From the NCBI RefSeq assembly GCF_006636215.1, contig NZ_VIFM01000049.1:1-53946 (forward strand): a stretch of 53,946 bases of DNA, given 5' to 3'. Below the pieces are notes generated by a model. That model was not told where the DNA came from. It saw only the letters and a list, made by a program, of their open reading frames with translations, and did not search any database. This document shows, in pieces, positions 30,445 through 40,956 of the stretch. The translations under genes were made by a program, and so were the position numbers. This stretch comes from Myxococcus llanfairpwllgwyngyllgogerychwyrndrobwllllantysiliogogogochensis (GTDB lineage: Bacteria; Myxococcota; Myxococcia; Myxococcales; Myxococcaceae). Each line of letters starts with the position of its first letter. Positions within the stretch are counted from its first letter, which is position 1.

Positions 30445-31488
30445 CTAAACCTCCCCGCCGCCCTTCACGGGAGGCGCGGGCGGCAGCGAAGCCCCCGCGA
30501 TGAAGTCCGTGAGGTCGGAGGGAAGCGGAGCCTCGAAGGCAACCTCCACACCGGTGCCGGGATGCGGGAAGACGATGCGCGCGGCATGCAGCGCGTGTCG
30601 AGGCAGCCGCAGCCGGGTCCACGCCTCGGGCTCCAGGCTGTGCTTGCTGAAGCGATCAAAGTAGCCGGGGTCCGGCCCGTACATCTTGTCGCCCACCAGC
30701 GGGAAGCCCGCGACGTGCAGGTGGATGCGAATCTGATGCTGACGCCCTGTCTCCGGAAAGCAGCGCAGCAGCGCGAAGGGGGCGCCATCGCGAGTGAAGC
30801 GTTGGAGCACCTGGAAGCGGGTGCGGCTCGGCTTGCCCTCCACGGGGTCGATGCGCACGGCGATGCGGATGAGCTCGGTGCCCTCGGCGATGGGCGCGTC
30901 GACAACGAAGGAGTCCTCGGTGGGATGGCCCTCGCAGACGGCGAGGTACTCCTTGTGCACGTCGCGCGAGACGAAGAGTCGTCCCAGCACCCGGCAGGAC
31001 TCGGTGGTGCGTCCACAGACGACGAGCCCGCTGGTCTCCCGGTCCAGTCGGTGCGCGGGCTCGGCGAAGCGCTCACCGAAGCGCTCGCGCAGGATGGAGA
31101 CGAGGGTGCCCTTGTGGTAGCGCGCGGTGGGATGGATGGGCAGTCCCGCGGGCTTGTCGAGCACGAGCAGCCAGTCATCCTGGAAGACCACAGGGAGCGT
31201 CGTGGGCGTCTCGGGTTCTTCGGTACCGGGACGGCGCAGTCGGAAGGCCATGCCGGGATACACGGGCGTGGAGGGCTTCAGCCGCTGCTCGTCGCACCGG
31301 ACACCGCGCAGGATGATTCCGGCCAGGCGCTCCCGAGGCATGCGGCGCAGCTTCTGGCCCAGGTAGTCCTCCAGGCGCCAGCCCGCATAGTTGGGCTCGA
31401 CGACGAAGGGGATGTCGACGAAGCCCTCGGGGGCCGGGTCCTTCTCGGAGGCGGAGACCTCCGCCGATGCGTCCTCATCGCCGCGCAT
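30445..31488 (-). CDS. RluD-like 23S rRNA pseudouridine synthase
   Basis: A 347-residue RluA/RluD-family enzyme. The N-terminal part (about 28-85) looks like a compact S4-like RNA-binding region: GWRLEDYLGQKLRRMPRERL and GVRCDEQRL. The catalytic domain has the HRLDRETSGLVV motif, with the nucleophilic Asp149, and later ETGRQHQIRIHLHVAGFPLVGD, both characteristic. It isomerises specific uridines in rRNA or tRNA; the target cannot be read from sequence. The first 20 residues and the C-terminal 20 are disordered and Pro/Glu-rich. ATG 31488 follows GGGAGG. It stands between the small secreted protein and wecB. Confidence 0.9.
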   Translation of the reverse strand: MRGDEDASAEVSASEKDPAPEGFVDIPFVVEPNYAGWRLEDYLGQKLRRMPRERLAGIILRGVRCDEQRLKPSTPVYPGMAFRLRRPGTEEPETPTTLPVVFQDDWLLVLDKPAGLPIHPTARYHKGTLVSILRERFGERFAEPAHRLDRETSGLVVCGRTTESCRVLGRLFVSRDVHKEYLAVCEGHPTEDSFVVDAPIAEGTELIRIAVRIDPVEGKPSRTRFQVLQRFTRDGAPFALLRCFPETGRQHQIRIHLHVAGFPLVGDKMYGPDPGYFDRFSKHSLEPEAWTRLRLPRHALHAARIVFPHPGTGVEVAFEAPLPSDLTDFIAGASLPPAPPVKGGGEV

Positions 31489-31588
31489 GACCTCCCAGCT
31501 CTAACATGGAGCGGAAGCACGCACAGTCGGAACGAGCACGGCCGCGAGGCACCGTCACACAGGTGTCGCGGCCCCCTCGTCACATCCC

Positions 31589-32719
31589 TCAAGCGGAGAC
31601 AGCGCGAAGCGAGCCCTGCTCGACGGAGAGGAAGCGCGAGAACAGGTCCGCGATGCGCTCACCCGAGCGACCATCCCAGTACTCCGGCACGCGGCCCTTC
31701 TTGCCCTGCCCGTTGAGCGCGCGGTCGGCGGCCTCGCGGATGCGGTCCGGGTCGGTGCCCACCACCTCGTTGGTCCCTTCCTCGACGGTGATGGGGCGCT
31801 CGGTCTGCTCGCGCAGGGTGAGACACGGCACGCCCAGCGCCGTGGTCTCCTCCTGGAGGCCGCCCGAGTCGGTGAGGATGAGCCGGGCCTGCGACGTCAG
31901 CGCGAGGAACTCCAGGTAGCCCATGGGGTCCACGGGGCGCAGGTTCGGATTGCGCTCGAACGCGGAGCCCAGGCCCTGCTCGGAGATCATCTTCCGAGTG
32001 CGCGGGTGCACCGGGAAGACGACCGGGATTCGGGACGCCACGTGAGCAATCGCGGACAGCAGCCCGCCGAGCACGCGCGGGTCATCCACGTTGGACGGCC
32101 GGTGGAGCGTGCACACCGCGTAGCCATGAGGCGCAAGGCCCAGGCTCTTCAGCACGGGCAACTGCTCCGCCCGCTCCTTCGAGGCGAGCAGTGAGTCGAT
32201 CATCACGTTGCCCACGAAGTGGATGCGGTCCGGCTCCAGCCCTTCCTTGAGCAGGTTGGCATCCGCATCGCGCGAGGGCGTGAGGAGCAGGTCGGCCAGC
32301 CGGTCGGTGACGACGCGGTTGATTTCCTCCGGCTGGTGCCGGGAGTAGCTGCGCAGGCCGGCCTCGACGTGGGCCAGGGGAATCGCCAGCTTCGACGACA
32401 CGAGCGCGGCGGCGACAGTGCTGTTCACGTCACCCACGACGGAGACGAGGTCCGGCTTGTGCTCCAGGAAGACCTTCTCCAGCTCCACCATCGTCCGGGC
32501 CGTCTGCTGTGCGTGGCTGCCGGAGCCGATGCCCAGGTGCACGTCCGGCGCGGGCAGGCCCAGGTCGGAGAAGAAGACGTCGCTCATCTTGACGTCGTAG
32601 TGCTGCCCCGTGTGGATGAGGATCTGCTGGAGCGGGGTGCGCGCGGCGATGGCCCGGTGGATGGGCGCGACCTTCATGAAATTGGGCCGCGCACCGACGA
32701 TATGGATGACCTTCTTCAT
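31589..32719 (-). CDS. wecB: UDP-N-acetylglucosamine 2-epimerase (non-hydrolysing)
   Basis: A 376-residue WecB-type epimerase giving UDP-ManNAc for surface polysaccharides. The family markers are all present: VGARPNFMKVAP at the N-terminus, HTGQHYD, VVGDVNSTVAAAL, HVEAGLRS, the FPVHPRTR segment and LTDSGGLQEE. The N-terminus MKKVIHIVGARPN sets the start at 32719; seven more codons are open upstream. The SD is poor. It is divergent from kdsB, 105 bp away, and fits the local envelope-polysaccharide theme. Confidence 0.93.
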   Translation of the reverse strand: MKKVIHIVGARPNFMKVAPIHRAIAARTPLQQILIHTGQHYDVKMSDVFFSDLGLPAPDVHLGIGSGSHAQQTARTMVELEKVFLEHKPDLVSVVGDVNSTVAAALVSSKLAIPLAHVEAGLRSYSRHQPEEINRVVTDRLADLLLTPSRDADANLLKEGLEPDRIHFVGNVMIDSLLASKERAEQLPVLKSLGLAPHGYAVCTLHRPSNVDDPRVLGGLLSAIAHVASRIPVVFPVHPRTRKMISEQGLGSAFERNPNLRPVDPMGYLEFLALTSQARLILTDSGGLQEETTALGVPCLTLREQTERPITVEEGTNEVVGTDPDRIREAADRALNGQGKKGRVPEYWDGRSGERIADLFSRFLSVEQGSLRAVSA

Positions 32720-32824
32720 GTCGCCAGCCAAGCTAGGCACGGCGAGTCGGATGCCTAGTGGCTGCGGGGCGACTCGCCTCCGCGGAGCCAGCGTCCGTCC
32801 TGAATCTGATAGACCGAGTGTGCC

Positions 32825-33565
32825 ATGCCCTCCTCACGCACCATCGCCGTCATCCCCGCCCGTCATGCCAGCACCCGCTTCCCCGGCAAGCCGCTCGTCC
32901 TCATCGCCGGCAAGACCATGGTGGAGCACGTGTGGCTCCGATGTCAGGAGGCGGGCGTCTTCGACGAGGTCTGGGTGGCCACGGACGACGAGCGCATCCG
33001 CGCCACCGTGGAGGGCTTCGGAGGCCGCGCGGTGATGACCAGCCCCGCCTGCGCCACGGGGACGGACCGGGTGGCGGAGGTGGCGCGCGAGCGGCCCGAC
33101 GTGGACGTGTGGGTGAACGTCCAGGGTGACGAGCCCCTGGTGGACCCGGAGGCGCTCAAGTCGCTCGCCGGACTCTTCACGGACACCACCGTGCGCATGG
33201 GCACACTCGTCAGGCCCCTGGAGGCGGACGAAGCCGACAGCCCGCACGTGGTGAAGGCCGTGCTCGCGCTCAACGGCGACGCGCTCTACTTCAGCCGCAG
33301 CCTCGTTCCCCACGCGCGGGAGACCGGGACTCCCGTCCCCCGCTGGGGCCACATCGGCCTGTATGGTTACCGGCGGGACGTCTTGTTGCGGCTCGCGGAG
33401 CTGGCGCCCACGCCGCTCGAGGAGACGGAGAAGCTGGAGCAACTCCGCGCGCTGGAGCACGGCATCTCCATCCGCTGCGCCCGAGTCTCCTGGCGCACGG
33501 TCGCGGTGGATGTCCCCGGAGACGTCGCGAAGGTTGAAGCCGTCATGCGCGAGAAAGGACTGTAG
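32825..33565 (+). CDS. kdsB: 3-deoxy-manno-octulosonate cytidylyltransferase (CMP-Kdo synthetase)
   Basis: A 246-residue KdsB. It activates Kdo with CTP before transfer to lipid A. Family motifs seen are IPARHASTRFPGKPL (CTP binding), VWVATDDERI, NVQGDEPL (metal and nucleotide site) and HIGLYGYRRDVL, and the end LEQLRALEHG is typical. Length is normal. The next gene starts 2 bp after its stop, so they form an operon. KdsA and KdsC are encoded about 6-7 kb downstream on the same strand, and PyrG, which makes CTP, directly upstream of those. Confidence 0.95.
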   Translation: MPSSRTIAVIPARHASTRFPGKPLVLIAGKTMVEHVWLRCQEAGVFDEVWVATDDERIRATVEGFGGRAVMTSPACATGTDRVAEVARERPDVDVWVNVQGDEPLVDPEALKSLAGLFTDTTVRMGTLVRPLEADEADSPHVVKAVLALNGDALYFSRSLVPHARETGTPVPRWGHIGLYGYRRDVLLRLAELAPTPLEETEKLEQLRALEHGISIRCARVSWRTVAVDVPGDVAKVEAVMREKGL

Positions 33566-33567
33566 CC

Positions 33568-34461
33568 ATGGGCATCTTCCAGGACCTGTTCGGCGGAAAC
33601 GACACCAAGGCGAAGGACGAGACGCCGGAGGCCCCCGCAGCCACGCCCCCGGAGCCCGCGAAGGAAGTCCCCGCGAATCCCCACGTCGCGGCGGCGGCAC
33701 CGACGCCCGCGCCAACGCCCGCGCCCGCACCGACGCCGAAGAACGACCCGCGCCGACGCAAGTGGGCGGACGACGAGGAGCACCAGATGGAGGGCGTGCA
33801 GCGACTGGTGTCGCGCAAGGTGGAGCGGGTGCTGGAGCAGCTCGGGACGCTCGCGATACGAGCCCGCACGGGCGAGGAGGTCCCGACCGTCACCGTCACG
33901 CTGCACCTGGCCCACGGGCACACCGTGACGGGCACGGTGGTGGACTACGCGCCGCGAGACTCGGTGCTGCTGGCGCTCGGCAAGGAGGGCCTGCTCGGCT
34001 CGGAGTCGGTGACGTACGTGGACCTGGCGACGGTGGTCGCGGTGACGGTGGGCCAGGCCAGCAAGCTGCTCGAGCTGACGCAACTGGTGCGCCCCACGCC
34101 CACGCGTCAGGACGTGGTGACGTTGGTGGAGAAGCTGCCGCACGCCCTCACCGAGCAGTTCTGGCCGGGCGAGAAGGCGCTGGGTGGCAGGCCGCTGCGC
34201 TTCGAGGTGGACTGGGTGGGGTTGGATGACGAGCCCGGACGTCGCGCGCTGGAGGCCGCGGTGAATGTCACGGGCCACGCGTTGCGCGCGCTCGCGCAGG
34301 AGCAGGGACGCGAGGTGATGCGCCGCATCGCCACGGTGCGCTTCGTCCGGGGCAAGGGCATGCGAGCCGCGTTGGAGGGCGAGACGGGCACGGTGACGGT
34401 GGGCGAGGGAGAGCCCACCGTGTCCGCCTTCCGCAAGGCCTTCGCCTCCGGCCTCAAATGA
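33568..34461 (+). CDS. Unknown protein with Sm-like central segment, in operon with kdsB
   Basis: A 297-residue protein starting 2 bp after kdsB. It has a short hydrophobic start (MGIFQDLFGG), then a Pro/Ala linker (about 18-60). Next comes a helical part (about 65-100). The region about 105-160 (VTVTLHLAHGHTVTGTVVDY to VTYVDLATVVAVTV) has the strand pattern of a small five-stranded barrel, as in Sm/LSm/Hfq proteins. The C-terminal half (about 165-297) is mixed helix/strand with no motif I know. I see no signal peptide. The barrel call is from pattern only. The last 8 bp overlap the convergent aldo/keto reductase gene. Confidence 0.65.
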   Translation: MGIFQDLFGGNDTKAKDETPEAPAATPPEPAKEVPANPHVAAAAPTPAPTPAPAPTPKNDPRRRKWADDEEHQMEGVQRLVSRKVERVLEQLGTLAIRARTGEEVPTVTVTLHLAHGHTVTGTVVDYAPRDSVLLALGKEGLLGSESVTYVDLATVVAVTVGQASKLLELTQLVRPTPTRQDVVTLVEKLPHALTEQFWPGEKALGGRPLRFEVDWVGLDDEPGRRALEAAVNVTGHALRALAQEQGREVMRRIATVRFVRGKGMRAALEGETGTVTVGEGEPTVSAFRKAFASGLK

Positions 34462-35302
34462 CTGGCAGCGCGTCGCTGTAGGCGCCCTTGGGGAACGCGG
34501 CGTCGATGCGCGCCAGCTCGTCCGCGGAGAGCTTCAGCGACACGGCGGCCGCGTTGTCGCGCAGGTGGGCCACGCGGCTCGCCTTGGGAATGGCGAACAA
34601 CGAGGGCCGCCTCACGAGGAACTGGAGCGCCACCTGCCGGGCCGTGGCGTCATGCGCCCGGGCGATGGCCTCCAGCACGCGCCCTCCCGGACTCTGGGGC
34701 TTGGGGAAGCGGCCGTTGCCGAAGGGGCTGTAGCCCACCACCGCCACACCGCGCTCCTCGCACCACGGGAGGACGGCGTGTTCGATGGCCCGCTCCTCCA
34801 GGTGGTAGAGGACCTGGTTGCAGGCGATGCGCTCGGGCTTCGTGAGCGTCAGCAGTTCGTCCAAATCGGACACCGCGAAGTTGCTCACGCCCCAGGAGCG
34901 AATCTTCCCGTCCGCGACCAGCTTCTCGAAGGCGCGCACCGTCTCCGCCAGCGGGTGCGAGCCGGGCCAGTGCAGCAGGTAGCAGTCGAGCCAGTCGGTG
35001 CGCAGTCGCTTCAGGCTCCGCTCGCACGCGGTCAGCGTGCCCGCGTAGGTGGCATTGGAGGGCATGACCTTCGACACGAGGAAGACCTCCTCGCGTCGTC
35101 CGGCGATGGCCTCGGAGACGATGGACTCCTCGACGCGGCCGTGGCCGTACAACTCGGCGGTGTCGACGTGGGTGAGCCCCAGGTCCAACCCCGCGCGCAG
35201 GGAGCGGATGGCCTCTTCGCGGTCATCCTCCTCCATCTGCCACGTGCCCTGACCGAGGACGGGGACCTGCTTCCCGGTGCCACCGAAAACACGCTGCTCC
35301 AT
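34454..35302 (-). CDS. Aldo/keto reductase
   Basis: A 282-residue AKR with the NADPH-dependent TIM-barrel pattern. The catalytic tetrad is complete: Asp47 and Tyr52 (HVDTAELYGHG), Lys78 (VSKV), and His111 (LLHWPG). GVSNFAVSDLDEL and IPKASRVAHLRDN are also typical, the latter being near the cofactor site. The substrate is unknown; this YeaE/bacterial AKR subgroup usually reduces small aldehydes. It overlaps the 3' end of the convergent operon by 8 bp, and is divergent from the ABC exporter. Confidence 0.9.
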   Translation of the reverse strand: MEQRVFGGTGKQVPVLGQGTWQMEEDDREEAIRSLRAGLDLGLTHVDTAELYGHGRVEESIVSEAIAGRREEVFLVSKVMPSNATYAGTLTACERSLKRLRTDWLDCYLLHWPGSHPLAETVRAFEKLVADGKIRSWGVSNFAVSDLDELLTLTKPERIACNQVLYHLEERAIEHAVLPWCEERGVAVVGYSPFGNGRFPKPQSPGGRVLEAIARAHDATARQVALQFLVRRPSLFAIPKASRVAHLRDNAAAVSLKLSADELARIDAAFPKGAYSDALPVI

Positions 35303-35396
35303 GGCCTACCTCCGTGCCCCGAAGGATTAGCACCTCCCACCCGCTCCGACAGCCCGCGACCGTGCGAAGCGAGGGGCTCCGCGCTAGTCTCCGCGC

Positions 35397-37163
35397 GTGT
35401 CCCCCACCTCGACCGCCTCCAAGCCCCATCTCCCCTCGCGGTTGACGCTGGGCCGCCTGCTCACCCTCGCGAAGCCGGAGGTCCCCACGCTCGTCGTGGG
35501 CACGTTCTTCCTGCTCGTCAGCAGCGCGGCCACGCTGGTGTTTCCGCGCGCCATCGGAGACCTGGTGGACGAGGCGCTCGGCGCCCGCAATCGCTCGCGG
35601 CTCGACACCATCGCCCTGGTGATGTTCGGCGTCTTCGTCGTGCAGTCGGTGGCCATGGCGCTGCGCGTCTACCTCTTCAGCAACGCGGGCGAGCGCGTGG
35701 TGACGCGGCTGCGCAAGCGCCTGTTCCAGAGCCTGCTCTCCCAGGAGGTGGCCTTCTTCGACGAGCGCCGCACCGGTGAGCTCACCAGCCGGCTCGCCTC
35801 GGACACGAGCATCCTGCAGAGCACCGTCACCACCAATGTCTCCATGATGCTGCGCTACGCCTGCCAGGGGCTCGGCGGCGTGGTGCTGCTCTTCTTGACG
35901 TCCCCGCGCCTGACGATGGTGATGCTCGCCCTCATCCCCGCGGTGGCCATTGGCGCGGTGGTGTATGGCCGTCGCGTGCGCGTGCTCGCCAAGGCGGCAC
36001 AGGACGCGCTCGCCGCCTCCAGCGAGGTGGCCGAGGAGGACCTCTCCGGCATCCGCACGGTGCGCTCCTTCGCCGCGGAGAGCCATGAAGTCGAACGCTA
36101 CGGCGCGGCGGTGGACCGGGCGCTCCAACTCGCGAAGGAGCGCGCGCGGCAGGGTGCGCTCTTCATGGGCAGCGCCTCCATCGCCATGTACGGCTCCACC
36201 GCGGCGATGCTCTGGTACGGCGGCCGGATGGTGGTGGACGGCGAGCTCAGCGCCGGCGCGCTCACGTCGTTCCTCATCTACACCTCGTTGGTGGCGCTCT
36301 CGCTGAGCGCCGTGACGGAGGTGTGGGCGGACGTCATGCGCGCCACCGGCGCCGCCGAGCGCGTCTTCGAGCTGGTGGACCGCGAGCCCGCGATTCCCGC
36401 CGGAGGCGAGCGGCTGGCCTCGGTGAAGGGACATGTGGAGTTCCGCGCCGTGCGCTTCTCCTACCCCACGCGCCCCGACGTGCCGGTGCTCCAGGGCCTG
36501 GACCTGGAGCTGCGGCCCGGCGAGGTCGTCGCCGTGGTGGGTCCGTCCGGTGCGGGCAAGTCCACCCTCGCGTCACTGTTGTCCCGCTTCTATGACCCGC
36601 AAGGGGGCGCCGTCGCCCTGGACGGACACCCTCTCACCACGCTGGAGCCGGAGTGGCTGCGCCGCAACATCGGCATGGTGGCGCAGGAGCCGCAGCTGTT
36701 CTCCTGCTCCATCGCGGACAACATCCGCTACGCGAAGCCGGACGCCACCGACGCCCAGGTGGAAGAGGCCGCGCGCGCCGCCAACGCCCACGACTTCATC
36801 CAGCGCTTCCCGGAAGCCTACGGCACCCAGGTGGGCGAGCGCGGCGTCCAGCTCTCCGGAGGCCAGAAGCAGCGCGTGGCCATCGCCCGCGCCGTGCTGA
36901 AGGACCCTCGCCTGCTGATCCTCGACGAGGCGACGAGCGCCCTGGATGCGGAGAGCGAACACCTGGTGAAGGACGCGCTGGAGCGCCTGATGAAGGGCCG
37001 CACCACGCTCATCATCGCCCACCGCCTGTCCACCGTGGCCAACGTGGACCGGGTGCTCGTGCTGGAGGGCGGCCGCATCGTCCAGAGCGGCACCCACGCG
37101 AGCCTCATGAGCCAGGAGGGCCTCTACCGCCGGCTGGTGGAGCGCCAGTTCGTCGCCGCCTGA
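35397..37163 (+). CDS. ABC exporter, MsbA-like (fused membrane and ATPase domains)
   Basis: A 588-residue half-transporter. Residues about 25-330 hold six transmembrane helices of a type I exporter; the ATPase domain (about 345-588) has Walker A GPSGAGKST (382-390), signature LSGGQ (486-490), Walker B LLILDEATSALD with Asp510-Glu511, and the H-loop IIAHRLSTV. All catalytic residues are intact. It works as a homodimer in the inner membrane. Position next to Kdo and wecB genes makes lipid A flipping (MsbA role) plausible, but this family also includes peptide and drug exporters, so it is not named. The start is GTG 35397, without a clear SD. It is divergent from the aldo/keto reductase. Confidence 0.9.
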   Translation: MSPTSTASKPHLPSRLTLGRLLTLAKPEVPTLVVGTFFLLVSSAATLVFPRAIGDLVDEALGARNRSRLDTIALVMFGVFVVQSVAMALRVYLFSNAGERVVTRLRKRLFQSLLSQEVAFFDERRTGELTSRLASDTSILQSTVTTNVSMMLRYACQGLGGVVLLFLTSPRLTMVMLALIPAVAIGAVVYGRRVRVLAKAAQDALAASSEVAEEDLSGIRTVRSFAAESHEVERYGAAVDRALQLAKERARQGALFMGSASIAMYGSTAAMLWYGGRMVVDGELSAGALTSFLIYTSLVALSLSAVTEVWADVMRATGAAERVFELVDREPAIPAGGERLASVKGHVEFRAVRFSYPTRPDVPVLQGLDLELRPGEVVAVVGPSGAGKSTLASLLSRFYDPQGGAVALDGHPLTTLEPEWLRRNIGMVAQEPQLFSCSIADNIRYAKPDATDAQVEEAARAANAHDFIQRFPEAYGTQVGERGVQLSGGQKQRVAIARAVLKDPRLLILDEATSALDAESEHLVKDALERLMKGRTTLIIAHRLSTVANVDRVLVLEGGRIVQSGTHASLMSQEGLYRRLVERQFVAA

Positions 37164-37246
37164 ACGGCTGGCCACCACCCGAGCCCGCGCTTATCGCTCT
37201 GGAAAGTGGCGCGGAATCAAGCCGGTGATTAGCTCTTCCATCCTCA

Positions 37247-37260
37247 AGAAAGGAGGTGAT
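37247..37260 (+). promoter_or_regulatory. Extended Shine-Dalgarno (14-nt complement of the 16S 3' end)
   Basis: AGAAAGGAGGTGAT is the exact complement of the 3' end of bacterial 16S rRNA (ATCACCTCCTTTCT), far longer than the usual 4-6 nt. It lies 3 nt before a TTG start at 37264, and the GGAGG core is 7 nt from it. An ATG at 37259 inside the same element reads ATG CCT TGA only. Confidence 0.75.
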
Positions 37261-37263
37261 GCC

Positions 37264-37311
37264 TTGATTGACAGCAAGAATCAGGCGTCCACCTCCGCCA
37301 CGGCGGCCTGA
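37264..37311 (+). CDS. Putative 15-residue leader peptide or micro-protein
   Basis: A short frame from TTG 37264 to TGA 37309-37311 would encode MIDSKNQASTSATAA. It is hydrophilic, Ser/Thr/Ala-rich and without hydrophobic or Cys residues. The evidence for translation is the unusually long Shine-Dalgarno directly upstream. If a GTG further upstream (37225) were used, the peptide would be 28 residues and the SD would lie inside it. A rho-independent terminator follows 42 bp after the stop. It could be a small protein, a leader peptide or part of a regulatory RNA. No function can be assigned. Confidence 0.45.
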   Translation: MIDSKNQASTSATAA

Positions 37312-37352
37312 AGAGGGTCACCGCGGCGGTGGCAGACGCTGAAGGTTTCAAG

Positions 37353-37396
37353 GGCCCGTTTCCGCGTTCGCGCGGGGACGGGTCTTTTACTTTCTC
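37353..37396 (+). terminator. Strong intrinsic terminator
   Basis: GGCCCGTTTCCGCG (37353-37366), a TTCG tetraloop, and CGCGGGGACGGGTC (37371-37384) form a 14-bp stem with three G-U wobbles. It is followed by TTTTACTTT. This is the clearest rho-independent terminator in the window, and the only one with a T-run. It ends the transcript carrying the tiny frame. Confidence 0.85.
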
Positions 37397-37479
37397 CCGG
37401 GAATGGAGTCGTAAGCGACCTGTTCCGACCCGCCGGGGGGAGTGGCCGACCCTTTTCGTACCCATCCGGGAGATTCGCC

Positions 37480-37713
37480 GTGTCCATCACCCCGTGCCCC
37501 AGCCCTCTGCCCACCGCCCTGCGCGACGAAGAGGCTGTCGATGCGCAGCGCAACCTCTACTGCCCCAACTACGACGCCTGCCTGCACATGGTCGTCAAGC
37601 GCGGCTGGGAGGGGTGGAGCTGCCGCAATTGCGATCTGCGCGCCTTCCGGGTCGGACAACCCGACGTCCGGGAGTTCGCCGTGTCTCGCCCGGGTGGTTG
37701 GGACGGCAACTGA
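37480..37713 (+). CDS. Small zinc-ribbon-like protein
   Basis: A 77-residue protein with two Cys pairs, Cys28/Cys34 (CPNYDAC) and Cys48/Cys51 (CRNC), separated by a Trp/Arg-containing loop (KRGWEGWSC). This is a zinc-knuckle type site, such as those that bind nucleic acid or protein. It starts with GTG 37480, after GGGAG. It is 84 bp upstream of pyrG and on the same strand. Its function is unknown. Confidence 0.65.
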   Translation: MSITPCPSPLPTALRDEEAVDAQRNLYCPNYDACLHMVVKRGWEGWSCRNCDLRAFRVGQPDVREFAVSRPGGWDGN

Positions 37714-40268
<2,555 letters not shown>

Positions 40269-40300
40269 TGGACACGACGAGGGGAGGAGCCGAGCGAGTC

Positions 40301-40882
40301 ATGTCGACGGAAGCACCTTCCAAGCCTGGAAAGGAAGAGCTGACGTCTCGCGCGGCACGCGTGCGGCTGCTTGTCTTCGACGTGGACGGGGTGCTCACCG
40401 ACGGCGGCCTGTATTACGGCGACGGCGGGGAGCTGATGAAGCGCTTCGATGTGAAGGATGGCCACGCCCTGGTCATGGCCCGGTTGTCGGGCCTGCCCGC
40501 CGCCATCCTCACCGCCCGCACCTCAGGAATCGTGGAGGCTCGCGGGAGGGAGCTCGGGCTGGCGGCTGTGTTTCAAGGCCGCCGCGACAAGGGTGCCGCA
40601 CTGGACGAGCTGCTCCAGCAACTGGCCGTTCCCCTGGAGGCGTGTGCCTACATGGGTGACGACCACAATGACCTGGCCCCTCTTTCGAGGGTGGGCTTGT
40701 CCGCGTGTCCCGCGGATGCTGTTCCCGAGGTGCGTCAGGAGGTTCACTTCATCACCCAGAGTCCGGGCGGCCGTGGCGCCGCCCGAGAGCTCGTCGAGCT
40801 GTGCCTCAAGGCCAGTGGACGGTGGGAGAACGCCGTGGGTCTGATGAGGGGGACTGATGGACGCAGTGCGCAGAGAGGTTGA
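40301..40882 (+). CDS. kdsC: Kdo-8-phosphate phosphatase
   Basis: A 193-residue HAD-type phosphatase of the KdsC group. The motif DVDGVLTDGGLYYGDGGE carries the nucleophile Asp in DxD. LTARTSGIVEARGRELG and the GDDHNDLAPL motif follow. It dephosphorylates Kdo-8-P to Kdo after KdsA. Two starts are possible: ATG 40268, overlapping the kdsA stop (TGATG), and ATG 40301, which has GGGGAGGAG about 11 bp upstream. The latter gives the usual length and is chosen; both keep the gene in the pyrG-kdsA-kdsC operon. KdsC also supports homotetramer formation. No cap domain is present, as expected. Confidence 0.92.
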   Translation: MSTEAPSKPGKEELTSRAARVRLLVFDVDGVLTDGGLYYGDGGELMKRFDVKDGHALVMARLSGLPAAILTARTSGIVEARGRELGLAAVFQGRRDKGAALDELLQQLAVPLEACAYMGDDHNDLAPLSRVGLSACPADAVPEVRQEVHFITQSPGGRGAARELVELCLKASGRWENAVGLMRGTDGRSAQRG

Positions 40883-40956
40883 AGGAAACCCCGTATTCAA
40901 GGTAGGTGGTTGATTCCATGGGCAGCGGAATGATGCAGCAAGAGGGGAGTACGGCG

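Larger units (their letters stand above)
37164..37479 (+). other. 316-bp intergenic region with tiny ORF and terminator
   Basis: This stretch between the exporter stop and the zinc-ribbon gene holds three separate features: an extended Shine-Dalgarno with a 15-codon frame (37247-37311), a strong intrinsic terminator (37353-37396), and a short hairpin region (GTCG-TAAG-CGAC near 37410) before the zinc-ribbon gene ribosome binding site. I see no clear -35/-10 pair ahead of the tiny frame. Confidence 0.55.
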
